A DNA stretch of 64,000 nt from Streptomyces pinistramenti (GTDB lineage: Bacteria > Actinomycetota > Actinomycetes > Streptomycetales > Streptomycetaceae): the NCBI RefSeq assembly GCF_020564935.1, contig NZ_JAJCXB010000025.1, forward strand, positions 32,206 through 96,205. Direction: 5' to 3'. The notes under the pieces were generated by a model. It saw only the letters and a program-made list of their open reading frames with translations. It had not been told where the DNA came from and ran no database searches. The translations under genes and the position numbers were made by a program. Positions 21,929 to 30,370 of the stretch are shown in pieces; within the stretch, counting starts at the first letter, position 1; each line of letters opens with the position of its first letter.

Positions 21929-22858
21929 TCAGTCTCGCGGGTACGAGTGGATCAGCAGGACCTTGCCGGGAGACGGCGGTGCGGCGGAGACGCAGGACGA
22001 GTCGACGACGTACGCCGTGACGCGCTTGGGGTCCGAAGGGTCAGGAAGAACGACGAGGTAGGCGTCCTTGCCTTGGTACCGGCTCTGGCGAGAGGCGATC
22101 GGAGCCTCGGGACGGCCGATGCCCCGGCTGACGCAGGAAGGAACAGTACTGGCGCTGCCGCGCATCGGGGTCTCGGGCTCGCTGCGCGTTCCGACCTCGG
22201 GAGATTTCTGCGATCCCTTGGACGCGAGCAGATCACGGACCTGCGTCCCGAGAGTCGCGGACGTCAGGCCGGGATGGCCGCCCGTGCTGCCCTCGGCCGC
22301 CGTCGTGGGCCGGTCCCGGCCGCCGTCGTGGCCGGCATTGTCCGTGGCGTTCTGGATCAGGAGCCCGCCGACGCCGAACACTGCCGCGGCCGCGGCAGTG
22401 CCCAGCAGGATCCTGGGCCAACGGCGAGCCCGGGGCGAGCGGCCACCGGCCGTGCGCCGCCCGGGGCCGGAGGAGCCTCGCGGGTGTCCTGCGGGTCGGC
22501 TCGGGCCACCGGCAAGGGAAGTCCCGGTGGCTGTTTCACGTGAAACAGTGTCCGAGCCCTCTGCCGTTTCACGTGAAACATTGGGTTTCACGGCGGGCGA
22601 GGTGGCGTCGAGCAGCGCCTCGGCCGCCAATGCCGCATCGATGCGGCCGGCGATGTCCGCCGGCATCCGCACGGGGCCGGGAAGCTCCCCGAGCAGTCCC
22701 CGGATCTCCTCCAGCGAGGCGTGGACGTCTTCACACAGTGCGCATGTGGCGAGATGTTCGCGCAGCTCGGCGGTGCGGGACGGAGAAAGAAGTCCGTCCG
22801 TGAGGTCGGAGATCTCTGCGACCTCCGGGTGCTCATCCGTGCCGGTTGTCGACGTCAT
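21929..22858 (-). CDS. Zinc-binding anti-sigma factor of the adjacent ECF sigma factor
   Basis: 309 residues. The N-terminal anti-sigma domain carries the zinc signature HLATCALC (H-x3-C-x2-C) at about residues 35-42. A Ser/Pro/Gly-rich linker follows, then one membrane helix (ILLGTAAAAAVFGVGGLLIQ), then an extracytoplasmic region with two or more cysteines. It therefore looks like a membrane-spanning ZAS-type anti-sigma factor. It overlaps the sigma gene by four bases (ATGA), confirming the partnership. The linker contains two perfect parS sites read as VSRET. The mycobacterial counterpart by position is the SigM anti-sigma factor. Confidence 0.87.
   Translation of the reverse strand: MTSTTGTDEHPEVAEISDLTDGLLSPSRTAELREHLATCALCEDVHASLEEIRGLLGELPGPVRMPADIAGRIDAALAAEALLDATSPAVKPNVSRETAEGSDTVSRETATGTSLAGGPSRPAGHPRGSSGPGRRTAGGRSPRARRWPRILLGTAAAAAVFGVGGLLIQNATDNAGHDGGRDRPTTAAEGSTGGHPGLTSATLGTQVRDLLASKGSQKSPEVGTRSEPETPMRGSASTVPSCVSRGIGRPEAPIASRQSRYQGKDAYLVVLPDPSDPKRVTAYVVDSSCVSAAPPSPGKVLLIHSYPRD
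22533..22546. other. parS: parS site in anti-sigma gene (perfect, first of pair)
   Basis: Perfect GTTTCACGTGAAAC inside the anti-sigma linker (codes VSRET on the minus strand), centred 33 bp from the next site. Confidence 0.93.
22566..22579. other. parS: parS site in anti-sigma gene (perfect, second of pair)
   Basis: Perfect GTTTCACGTGAAAC, also read as VSRET; with the site at 22533 it forms a closely spaced double site, about three helical turns apart. Confidence 0.93.
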
Positions 22859-23586
22859 GTTCGCCCACCTCCGCCCTTCACGGCACCTGTGTCTTCGGGT
22901 CCTGGTGTCGGTGGGACGGATGTCCTCGGCACCTGGTTCCTTGCCGTGTCCTTCGTTCTCCCGTCGCCGTCATCGGTGCGGAGATGACGGACCAAGGGGA
23001 GGAGCCGGGCGCGGCCTCGTGCGCAGCGGCTTTTCACCGTGCCGGTGGGTACCTCAAGGATTTCCGCCGCCTCGGCAACGGGATATCCCTGCATGTCGAC
23101 GAGGACGAGAGCGGCCCGCTGCTCCTCGGGGAGCGTGCGCAGAGCACCGAGCAGTTCGCGGTGCAGATCCTGCCGCTCCACCGGAAGAGCGGCCGATTCC
23201 TCCGGCTCCAGGAGCTGGTCCAGGTGCTCGGTCTCGGCGATGGGAGAAGTGCGTCGGGACGCGGCCTTGCGGGCGCGGTCCAGGCAGGCATTCACGGTGA
23301 TCCGGTGCAGCCAGGTCGTCACGGCGGACTGGCCGCGGAAGGTGTGGGCCGCGCGGTACGCGGAGACCAGGGCGTCCTGGACGGCGTCGGCCGCTTCTTC
23401 ACGATCGCTCAGGGTCCGGATCGCCACTGCCCAGAGACGGTCGCGGTGCCGTCGGACGATCTCCCCGAAGGCATCGGGGTCGCCTTTCACGTGCAGGGCA
23501 AGGAGGTCGGCGTCGGTTGGTGGCGAAGCCTCATCGCTCTCGGTGGACACTGGCCCCCCGGCCGTAGCTGCGTGATCTCGGTCCAT
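22855..23586 (-). CDS. sigM: ECF RNA polymerase sigma factor, SigM-like
   Basis: 243 residues from the chosen ATG. Region 2 shows DPDAFGEIVRRHRDRLWAVA and DREEAADAVQDALVSAYRAA; region 4 shows LRTLPEEQRAALVLVDMQGYPVAEAAEILEVPTGTVKSR, an HTH for -35 recognition. There is a Thr/Pro-rich C-terminal tail. The ATG reading MDRDHAATAGG has AGGA at good spacing; an in-frame GTG five codons upstream has none. Translationally coupled to the anti-sigma gene. The synteny trxA-trxB-anti-sigma-sigma-murJ matches mycobacterial SigM, supporting the name; the regulon is not deducible here. Confidence 0.9.
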   Translation of the reverse strand: MDRDHAATAGGPVSTESDEASPPTDADLLALHVKGDPDAFGEIVRRHRDRLWAVAIRTLSDREEAADAVQDALVSAYRAAHTFRGQSAVTTWLHRITVNACLDRARKAASRRTSPIAETEHLDQLLEPEESAALPVERQDLHRELLGALRTLPEEQRAALVLVDMQGYPVAEAAEILEVPTGTVKSRCARGRARLLPLVRHLRTDDGDGRTKDTARNQVPRTSVPPTPGPEDTGAVKGGGGRT

Positions 23587-23742
23587 TGAATCCTGCGGCA
23601 CAGGGAATGTAAATGAGAGCGGTCGGCGGCTCTCTGCCGCAAGTCGACGCGTATCCGGGGGCGGAGTGGTATTGACGCGATACCTGGCGCGAAATGGTGC
23701 CTGTGTCGGCCGAGGCGGATCGCAGCGCGCCAGGTAAGGACG

Positions 23743-25437
23743 TCAGCCGATGACCTTGATGTCCGTGACCTTTCCGCGGTAGTCGCCACCGGTGTCCTGC
23801 GGGATCTTTGTCAGCCAGACCAGGACGTACCGCGTCTCCAGAGGCTTCGAAGGCTTGAGGTTCACCTTGCTGCCGGAGCCCTCCGCGACCTTGGTGAAGG
23901 CGTCGAAGCTGGTCGGCATCTCGGTGGCGTCCTTGGACGCCGCCAGCAGCTGGACGGAGGTGTCGCCGATGAAGGTGACGTCGGTGCTGCCGATGCGCTG
24001 CTTCTTGCCCAGGTCGAGGATGAGCCCGACGCCGGGCTTGAGGCGCCCGAAGTTGGGCCAGTTCCGGTACGACGACGTGGGCCAGTACGAGTTCGGGTCG
24101 GAGTCGTACGCCTTGCCGGTCTCGTCGGGGTTCTCGCTTTGGTCTCCGAAGGGGTCGAAATCCTTCGCGGTGACGATGCTCAGGGGCTTGCCCGTCAGCT
24201 TGTCCTTGCTCTTCTGGGACGGCTGGGAGTGGGGCTGCGGCTCCTGCTTTTCGCCCTTCAGCAGGGTATCCGCCAGCTGCCAGCTGCCGAGCCCCAGAGC
24301 GGCGATCAGCAGGGCGGAGACACCCCACTTCAGTACCTTGCCGGTACGGCTCTGCAGCGGCGGCGGGGGGCTGGGGACGGGCTGCGTGGCCCGGTTCGGC
24401 TGGCCGTTGCGCGCCGCGGGCTGGCCGTAGCTGCCCTGCTGGTACTGGGTCCGCTGATACGGCGGCGGGGTGGTGAAGGAGGTCTCCGGGGGCCGGATGC
24501 GCGGCAGGGCGGCGACCGCCTTGGCCAGCTCGTCCGGGGTGGTGCACGGCTGTTCCTGGCGCGATGCGGTGGCACCGTCATTGACCACTGCGCGCATGGC
24601 GAGCTCGGACAGCCCGCGGTGGACGCCGGCCCGTACCTGGTCGGGGGCGATCAGCCCGACACCCTTCGGCAGCCCGGACAGGCCGTACGCGTCGTTCTCG
24701 TAGGGCCAGCGCTGGGTCAGCGCGGCGTAGAGCAGCGCGCCGATGGCTTCGGTGTCGGTGCGCTGCGGCTCGTCGCACGTGATGCCGCGCAGCGCGGCCA
24801 TGATGGCGAGGCCGCGGATGCGGTACTGCCCGGACTCCGTGCGCAGCACCGAGCCGGGATTGATCCGCAGGTGGGCCAGGCCCTCGCGGTGCGCGGCGGC
24901 CATGGCTTGGGAGACCTGGCTGACGAGCTGGTAGGCGTCATGCGGTTCCAGTGGCCCGGCGGCGAGTACGGCGGACAGTTCGGTCGCGTCCGGCAGCCAC
25001 TCGTGGACCACGTAGACGAGGTCGTTTTCCTCGACCGCGTCGAGGACCTGCACGAAGCGGGGATCTCCGAGGAGCGCGGCGGAGCGGGCTGCGGAGAGTA
25101 CGGGGCGGGCCCGCGGGTGGTCGGCGGGCAGGATGTGCACGCCCACGGCCCGGCGCAGCTTTTCGTCGACCGCGCGCCAGCTGCTGAACCCCTCCAGACG
25201 GGTGACGCACTCCTCAAGGCGGTAGCGTCTGGCGAGCTTGTGGCCGCTGTGCAGCTCGGGCGGCTCTGTTTCGGCCGCTGCTGCCGTTGCGTCATCGGTG
25301 CCCGCGGCATCCTTCTCCGCGTCGGACACCTTGTCGGCCTTCGCACCGTCGTCCGTGGCCTTACCCGCCTTGGCGGTCAGCGGTTCCTCACCGCTTGTGT
25401 CGGCCACGTCGACGGCAGCCGTGCTCCGTTCCGCCAC
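23743..25437 (-). CDS. Membrane-anchored pseudokinase linked to MurJ
   Basis: 564 residues from the GTG. An acidic N-terminal region (1-60) precedes a Ser/Thr-kinase-like domain (about 65-300). Catalytic elements are degraded: the VAIK lysine position reads VGVHIL (His), the HRDLKPSN loop reads HLRINPGSV at 189-197 (Asp replaced by Arg), and DFG reads RGL. It is therefore a pseudokinase. A membrane helix (GVSALLIAALGLGSW) follows a Pro/Gln-rich linker. The extracytoplasmic C-terminus resembles a discoidin/galactose-binding beta-sandwich. In M. tuberculosis the pseudokinase and such a domain are fused to MviN; here they are separate, 107 bp downstream of murJ. The frame is open further upstream but family-like sequence starts near this GTG. 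Confidence 0.85.
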   Translation of the reverse strand: MAERSTAAVDVADTSGEEPLTAKAGKATDDGAKADKVSDAEKDAAGTDDATAAAAETEPPELHSGHKLARRYRLEECVTRLEGFSSWRAVDEKLRRAVGVHILPADHPRARPVLSAARSAALLGDPRFVQVLDAVEENDLVYVVHEWLPDATELSAVLAAGPLEPHDAYQLVSQVSQAMAAAHREGLAHLRINPGSVLRTESGQYRIRGLAIMAALRGITCDEPQRTDTEAIGALLYAALTQRWPYENDAYGLSGLPKGVGLIAPDQVRAGVHRGLSELAMRAVVNDGATASRQEQPCTTPDELAKAVAALPRIRPPETSFTTPPPYQRTQYQQGSYGQPAARNGQPNRATQPVPSPPPPLQSRTGKVLKWGVSALLIAALGLGSWQLADTLLKGEKQEPQPHSQPSQKSKDKLTGKPLSIVTAKDFDPFGDQSENPDETGKAYDSDPNSYWPTSSYRNWPNFGRLKPGVGLILDLGKKQRIGSTDVTFIGDTSVQLLAASKDATEMPTSFDAFTKVAEGSGSKVNLKPSKPLETRYVLVWLTKIPQDTGGDYRGKVTDIKVIG

Positions 25438-25544
25438 CGTCGTTCCTGCCTCCCCATCCGTTGCAGGCTCAATGAGCCAAGACAATTGTGCCCACAGTCC
25501 GCCACTATGCACGACACGCGGTGGCGGTCGATGGTTGTGCGTCC

Positions 25545-27791
25545 TCAGCGCCCCAGCTTGGCGCGGACCATGCCGACCAGTGCGGTGAGCTCTTCGATCC
25601 GCATTTTCCGTGCGGCCACGTAGAAGACCCCCAGAAGAGCGACGCAGCCGACGATCAGCGCGGCCAGCGAGCCGAGAACGTTGCTGCCGAGTCCTTGCAT
25701 GATGCCGTACACCGCCGCACCGGCGACGAGGGTGGCCGGAATGCTCGCACCCGCCAGCCGTGCGTACGTCCGCACGATGCGGGCGCTGTCCAGGTCGCCG
25801 CCCATCCGCTTGCCCAGACGGCGCCAGGCCACGCCGACGCCGATCATGTAGGCGAGGCCGTAGGAGGCCGCCATGCCGATCACTGCCCAGCGCGCGGGGA
25901 GGATCAGGAAGCAGGCTGCCGAGGCGACCGCGTTGACGGCGGCGACGATCACCGTGTTGTAGAACGGCGTCCGGGTGTCCTCGTACGCGTAGAAGGCGCG
26001 CAGTACGACGTACTGCACCGAGAACGGGATCAGGCCCACGCCGAAGGCCATCAGCATGTAGCCCATCGGTACCCCGGCGCCGGACGAGCCGTAGACCAGG
26101 GTGCACAGCGGGATGCCGAGGGCGAGGAAGCCGAAGGAGATCGGGACGATGGCGACGGCGGAGGTGCGAAGGCCCTGGGAGATGTCGTCCCGGACGGCTC
26201 CGGTGTCTCCGTCATGGGCCGAGCGGGACAGGCGGGGCAGCAGCGCCGCCATCACGGAGACGGTGATGATGGCCTGCGGCATGTTCCAGATCAGCTGGGC
26301 GCTGGCGTAGGAGATGAAGCCGGTGCCGGGGTGGCCCTGCCGGTCGGCGGTGTTGCCGGCCCAGGTGGAGAGCTGGGTCACGACGAGTACGCCGGCCTGG
26401 TTGGCGAGGACGAACAGCACCGTCCACTTCGCGAGCTTGGCGGCCTTGCCCAGCCCGTGGCCGCGCCAGTCGAAGCGCAGCCGGAACCTGAAGTCGGCGT
26501 CCCGCAGGTACGGGATCATCGCCAGCGCCTGGACGACGAGACCGAGCAGCGTGCCGATGCCCAGCAGCCGGATGCCGTCCGTGGGGATGGTGGTGACGCC
26601 GATGTCGGAGGTCTCGGCGGTGCCGTACACCCAGATGAACAGCCCGAAGGTGGCGATCATGACGATGTTGTTCAGGACCGGGGTCCACATCATCGCGCCG
26701 AACCGGCCGCGGGCGTTGAGGATCTGTCCCATCACGACGTGCAGACCCATGAAGAAGATCGTGGGAATGCAGTAGCGGGTGAAGGCGACGGCGACTTCGT
26801 TGGCCGCTGGGTCGCGGGAGATGTCGAACGACACCAGTTTCACGAGGAGTGGCGCCGCGAAGACGGCCACGACCGTGAGGATGCCGAGGACCACGATCAC
26901 CAGCGTGAGCAGCCTGTTGGCGTATGCCTCGCCGCCGTCGTCGTCCTCCTTCATCGCGCGCACCAGCTGCGGGACGAACACCGAGTTCAGTCCGCCGCCG
27001 ATGGTCAGAATGAAGATCATCGTCGGGAGCTGGTAGGCCACCTGCCAGGAGTCGCCGAGTACGGCGCCACCGAGCGCGGCGACGATCAGCGCCGACCGGA
27101 TGAAGCCGGTCAGCCGGGAGACCATCGTGCCGGCCGCCATCACCGCGCTGGACTTGAGCAGGCTGGAGGCACGGCCCCCGGACGGCTTTCCGGCGGCCGC
27201 CACCGGACCGGCTTCCTGCGCCGGCTGCTCCGGTACGGACTCCGGGCCCGGAGCTCCTCCGGCCTCTACGGGCCCCGGCTCGGGCACGACGGGACGGCGC
27301 TGTGGCTCGTACGACTGCTGCTGATCGCGGAAGAGGTGCGCGAAGGCGTCAGGCTCGGGACGTTCGTCGGCGGCCTGGGTGACCAGATCGTCGACGCCTA
27401 CGAACTGCGTCGGCCCAGCGGCGTCACCGTACGGAAGATTGCGGCCCGGTCCCTGCGGCTCGGGCGCCGGCGGCGCGGCCCACAATTGCGGGTCGGGCGT
27501 GTGCTGCCCCGCGGGCGGCTGCTGGTAGAGCTGGTGCTCGGGCGCCGGTCCTGGCGGGGGCGGGGGGTGCGAGGCACGGTCGTAGAGCGCTTCGGTGACC
27601 GGGTCCTGGACCGCCGGATCGTGCGCACGGTGCGGGTCGTGGCGATACGCGTCCTGGACGTACGGGTCCTGCGCGTAGGGGTCCTGCGCGTAAGGACCCG
27701 GGGCCCCGGGTCCTTGCGGCGCCGGTGGGACCGGCCCCGCGGGTTCGCCATTGGCGCCCCGGCCGCGGTCACCGTCATACGGCGCGTTCAT
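25545..27791 (-). CDS. murJ: Lipid II flippase MurJ (MviN)
   Basis: 748 residues. MurJ flips lipid-linked peptidoglycan precursor across the membrane. The first ~200 residues are cytoplasmic, Pro/Gln/Tyr rich, with imperfect AQDPY repeats; the MOP-superfamily core of about 14 helices follows, with LTGFIRSALIVAALG, GGGLNSVFVPQLVRA and the RAFYAYEDTRTPFYNT signature. The ATG reading MNAPYDGDRG is preferred over one 14 codons upstream because of a GAGGTGG site. The C-terminus is basic. It is followed by the pseudokinase gene and preceded by the DUF6049-like gene, 45 bp away, in an apparent operon. Confidence 0.93.
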   Translation of the reverse strand: MNAPYDGDRGRGANGEPAGPVPPAPQGPGAPGPYAQDPYAQDPYVQDAYRHDPHRAHDPAVQDPVTEALYDRASHPPPPPGPAPEHQLYQQPPAGQHTPDPQLWAAPPAPEPQGPGRNLPYGDAAGPTQFVGVDDLVTQAADERPEPDAFAHLFRDQQQSYEPQRRPVVPEPGPVEAGGAPGPESVPEQPAQEAGPVAAAGKPSGGRASSLLKSSAVMAAGTMVSRLTGFIRSALIVAALGGAVLGDSWQVAYQLPTMIFILTIGGGLNSVFVPQLVRAMKEDDDGGEAYANRLLTLVIVVLGILTVVAVFAAPLLVKLVSFDISRDPAANEVAVAFTRYCIPTIFFMGLHVVMGQILNARGRFGAMMWTPVLNNIVMIATFGLFIWVYGTAETSDIGVTTIPTDGIRLLGIGTLLGLVVQALAMIPYLRDADFRFRLRFDWRGHGLGKAAKLAKWTVLFVLANQAGVLVVTQLSTWAGNTADRQGHPGTGFISYASAQLIWNMPQAIITVSVMAALLPRLSRSAHDGDTGAVRDDISQGLRTSAVAIVPISFGFLALGIPLCTLVYGSSGAGVPMGYMLMAFGVGLIPFSVQYVVLRAFYAYEDTRTPFYNTVIVAAVNAVASAACFLILPARWAVIGMAASYGLAYMIGVGVAWRRLGKRMGGDLDSARIVRTYARLAGASIPATLVAGAAVYGIMQGLGSNVLGSLAALIVGCVALLGVFYVAARKMRIEELTALVGMVRAKLGR

Positions 27792-27836
27792 CGCTGCCCA
27801 CCTCATCCGTCGCCGGCCATCCGGCCCCGCCATATA

Positions 27837-30191
27837 TCAACGGTCCACTTTCTCACCTGAGCCGGACGGGCCCGTGTTTTCCGAACCGGTGTCCGGCGTG
27901 GGGTCACTCGGCTGCTCGGCCCCATCGCTGCCTGCATCGCCGCTGTTGTCGTCCTTGCCGCCGGGGCCGTCCGTACCGTCCTCGTCATCGGGCCCGTCAG
28001 CGGATTCGGGGCCGTCCTCGCCGTCGGGACCGTCCTCGGCCCGACGGGTGGCCGCCCGCTTGCGCTGGAGGTAGATCCGCACGCCGGCCAGGACGAGCAG
28101 CAGTACTCCGCCTGCGATGACGAGCATGACCGTGGCGGTGATCTCGGTGACGTTCACGACGAACGTCATCGCGTTACCGTACGGCGTCCCGTCCGCGGTG
28201 TAGAGCTGGGCCTTCACCCGCACCGGGCCGTTGGCGTTCGCCGTGGTGTCGAACTTGAACGACTGGCTGTGCCCGCCGTCGACCTTGATCCGCTGCGGTT
28301 TGCCCGCGTCCAGCCGGTTGGGCTGCGAGGACGTCAGCTCCAGCGTCATGCCCTCGACGCCCTGGAGCAGGTTGTTCTGCACCGTCACCGGAATCGTGGC
28401 GCTGCGGCCGGAGAGCGTGGCCTCCGACTTCTGGATCAGGTGGACCTTCTTGGTCAGACTGGCGAGATAGCTCCGGACCGAGGTACGGAACGTGCCGGCG
28501 CCGGTCCTGTTGCCGCGCCATTGCGTCGACATCTCGCGCATTATGGCGTTCCCGAACGGGGTCACCACGCGCTCCGGCTGGTCCAGGATCACCCGGAAGG
28601 CGTCCAGCGCGGACTGGGTGTCCTGGATCTGCTGGAACGCCGCGGTGGGCAGCTCCTGGCGGCGCAGAGCGGATGGGTAGGAAGCACTGCTCGGAATGTG
28701 GCGGGTGGCCGCGGAATCGGGCTCCGCCTTGGCGGCTCCGCTGAGGTTCAGCGGCCGGCTCCAGCGGCTGGAGTCCAGATTCCGCAGGGCGGACGCCATG
28801 GCCTGGGCCTGGCCGACGGACGGCATACGCTGCGGTGCGACGACGATGCTGCGCTGCCGGCCCGGGTCCTGGAGGCTGATCATCTGGGTCTGGGCGAGGA
28901 AGTTCTGGACCGCGCGGGTGGCGTTGCCGGCCCGCGACAGGTCGCCTTCGAAGGCCCGGGACAGCTGCTCGTCCGCGACGATCGCGGTGTTGCCGCCGCC
29001 GATGGGCCGCGCGGCCGTCGGCGTGTACAGCAGCCCGCCGGTCTCCCGAAGGCTGTCGCTCCGGGTGATGACGTTGTGCGCACCCGCGGAAGTGGCGACG
29101 TCGACGATCGAGGAGTCGATCGCCCCGTCGACGGGCCAGGCGAAGTCCGTGCGCGGCTTCACTCCGAGGATGGTGTCCACGGTCTTGGAGGCCAGCTCGG
29201 TGGCCGGGCCGAGGTGGCCGAGGGAGCTGGGAACGCTTTTGCCGTGGTGGGCCAGCGACGCCAGGTCCGGGTCGGCGAACGGCAGCGCGACGACCTCGTG
29301 GGTCTTCACCGCGTCCTCAAGCTGGTTCAGCCACTGCTTGGCGACCGCCTGGTTCTTGCCCGCGGGGCCGTCCGGGCCCTGCACCTTGTACGTCTTGGTC
29401 ATCGCGTCGACCGTGGCGAGCAGGTCGGGATCGATGACGAAGGTGACGGGGAGGTTCTTGCCGAGCGCGACCATCTGCTGCAGACGCCCGCCGGGGGCGA
29501 TCTCCGCCGCGAGGTCGTCATCGCGGAAGACCGGCGTCTGCTCGGCGTCGGCGTCGGTCTCGGCGGTGAGGTGGGTGGTGGAGATCAGCGGCCACATATA
29601 GGTGAGCTGAGTCTTCTTGTCGGCGTCCTTCTCCTGCCAGGGCAGGAAGGTCCGCTCGATGCCGAGGACCTGTTCGAGGGGCGCGGACCGCGTCTTCCCC
29701 GAGAGCGAGATGCCGAGCTGGTAGACGCCGTCCTCGCCGAGGTCGAGATCCTTGACCGGCACGCTGAGGGAGAAGGAGCGGCTGATGCCCGGCTCCAGCT
29801 CGGCGACCTTCGCGGTGTGCCCTTCGGCCTCTTCGCCGTCCGCGCCGGGGGAGAAGCCGGTGCGGTGCGAGGCGGTGTCGATGGCGCTGCGTCCGTTGAG
29901 CGAGGGGCCGCGGCGCATGGCGACGTGCGCGTCAGTGACCGCGGAGCTGCCCTTGTTGGTGAGCGTCCCGGAGACGGTGACCGTATCGCCCTTGTCAGGG
30001 GCGGAGGGAGACAGGGAATCGATGCTGACGTCCACCGTGCGCGACCCGGTGGGGATTGCGTGTGCTGCGGGGGCGTGCGGAATCTGCAGCAGCCCCACGA
30101 GAAGGGGCACTCCGGTGAACAGCGCCACGGTGCGTCGTAGCCATCGACCACGCGGCCGTTCAGTCCACTGGAACCTTGCCGCATCGGCCAC
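27837..30191 (-). CDS. Large secreted, membrane-anchored DUF6049-like protein
   Basis: 784 residues. A basic N-terminus and hydrophobic stretch (VALFTGVPLLVGLLQI) ending near AHA-IPTG form a signal peptide. The long extracytoplasmic part begins with an immunoglobulin-like repeat (VSIDSLSPSAPDKGDTVTVSG). One membrane helix near residue 700 (VMLVIAGGVLLLVLAGVRIYL) is followed by a basic stop and an Asp/Gly/Pro-rich cytoplasmic tail. This matches the DUF6049 family, always next to murJ in actinobacteria; a role in envelope assembly is inferred from context only. The GTG start faces pcnA across a 179-bp divergent gap. Confidence 0.8.
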   Translation of the reverse strand: MADAARFQWTERPRGRWLRRTVALFTGVPLLVGLLQIPHAPAAHAIPTGSRTVDVSIDSLSPSAPDKGDTVTVSGTLTNKGSSAVTDAHVAMRRGPSLNGRSAIDTASHRTGFSPGADGEEAEGHTAKVAELEPGISRSFSLSVPVKDLDLGEDGVYQLGISLSGKTRSAPLEQVLGIERTFLPWQEKDADKKTQLTYMWPLISTTHLTAETDADAEQTPVFRDDDLAAEIAPGGRLQQMVALGKNLPVTFVIDPDLLATVDAMTKTYKVQGPDGPAGKNQAVAKQWLNQLEDAVKTHEVVALPFADPDLASLAHHGKSVPSSLGHLGPATELASKTVDTILGVKPRTDFAWPVDGAIDSSIVDVATSAGAHNVITRSDSLRETGGLLYTPTAARPIGGGNTAIVADEQLSRAFEGDLSRAGNATRAVQNFLAQTQMISLQDPGRQRSIVVAPQRMPSVGQAQAMASALRNLDSSRWSRPLNLSGAAKAEPDSAATRHIPSSASYPSALRRQELPTAAFQQIQDTQSALDAFRVILDQPERVVTPFGNAIMREMSTQWRGNRTGAGTFRTSVRSYLASLTKKVHLIQKSEATLSGRSATIPVTVQNNLLQGVEGMTLELTSSQPNRLDAGKPQRIKVDGGHSQSFKFDTTANANGPVRVKAQLYTADGTPYGNAMTFVVNVTEITATVMLVIAGGVLLLVLAGVRIYLQRKRAATRRAEDGPDGEDGPESADGPDDEDGTDGPGGKDDNSGDAGSDGAEQPSDPTPDTGSENTGPSGSGEKVDR

Positions 30192-30370
30192 GCGCTCGCC
30201 CGTCCCTCGTCGTCGTCAGTGGTCGTCGGAATGTGCGTCCACGAATGGTAACGAGGCTCGCTGTGGCGTGGTGCCGCGGAGTGCGCCACATGATCGATAA
30301 GACCGGCGGGGATGCGCCGGCGTGGGCAACGTGACGCCTGGTACGGCACGGGCACGTACCCTGTCCTGTT

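Noticed and set aside
23487..23500. parS-like CTTTCACGTGCAGG in sigM
   Set aside because: Only the left half matches; the right half has several mismatches, so ParB binding is unlikely.
25488..27860. A 790-codon plus-strand frame across murJ
   Set aside because: Mirror of murJ; translation is hydrophilic Gly/Asp/His/Arg-rich with no family resemblance, while the minus strand encodes a clear flippase.
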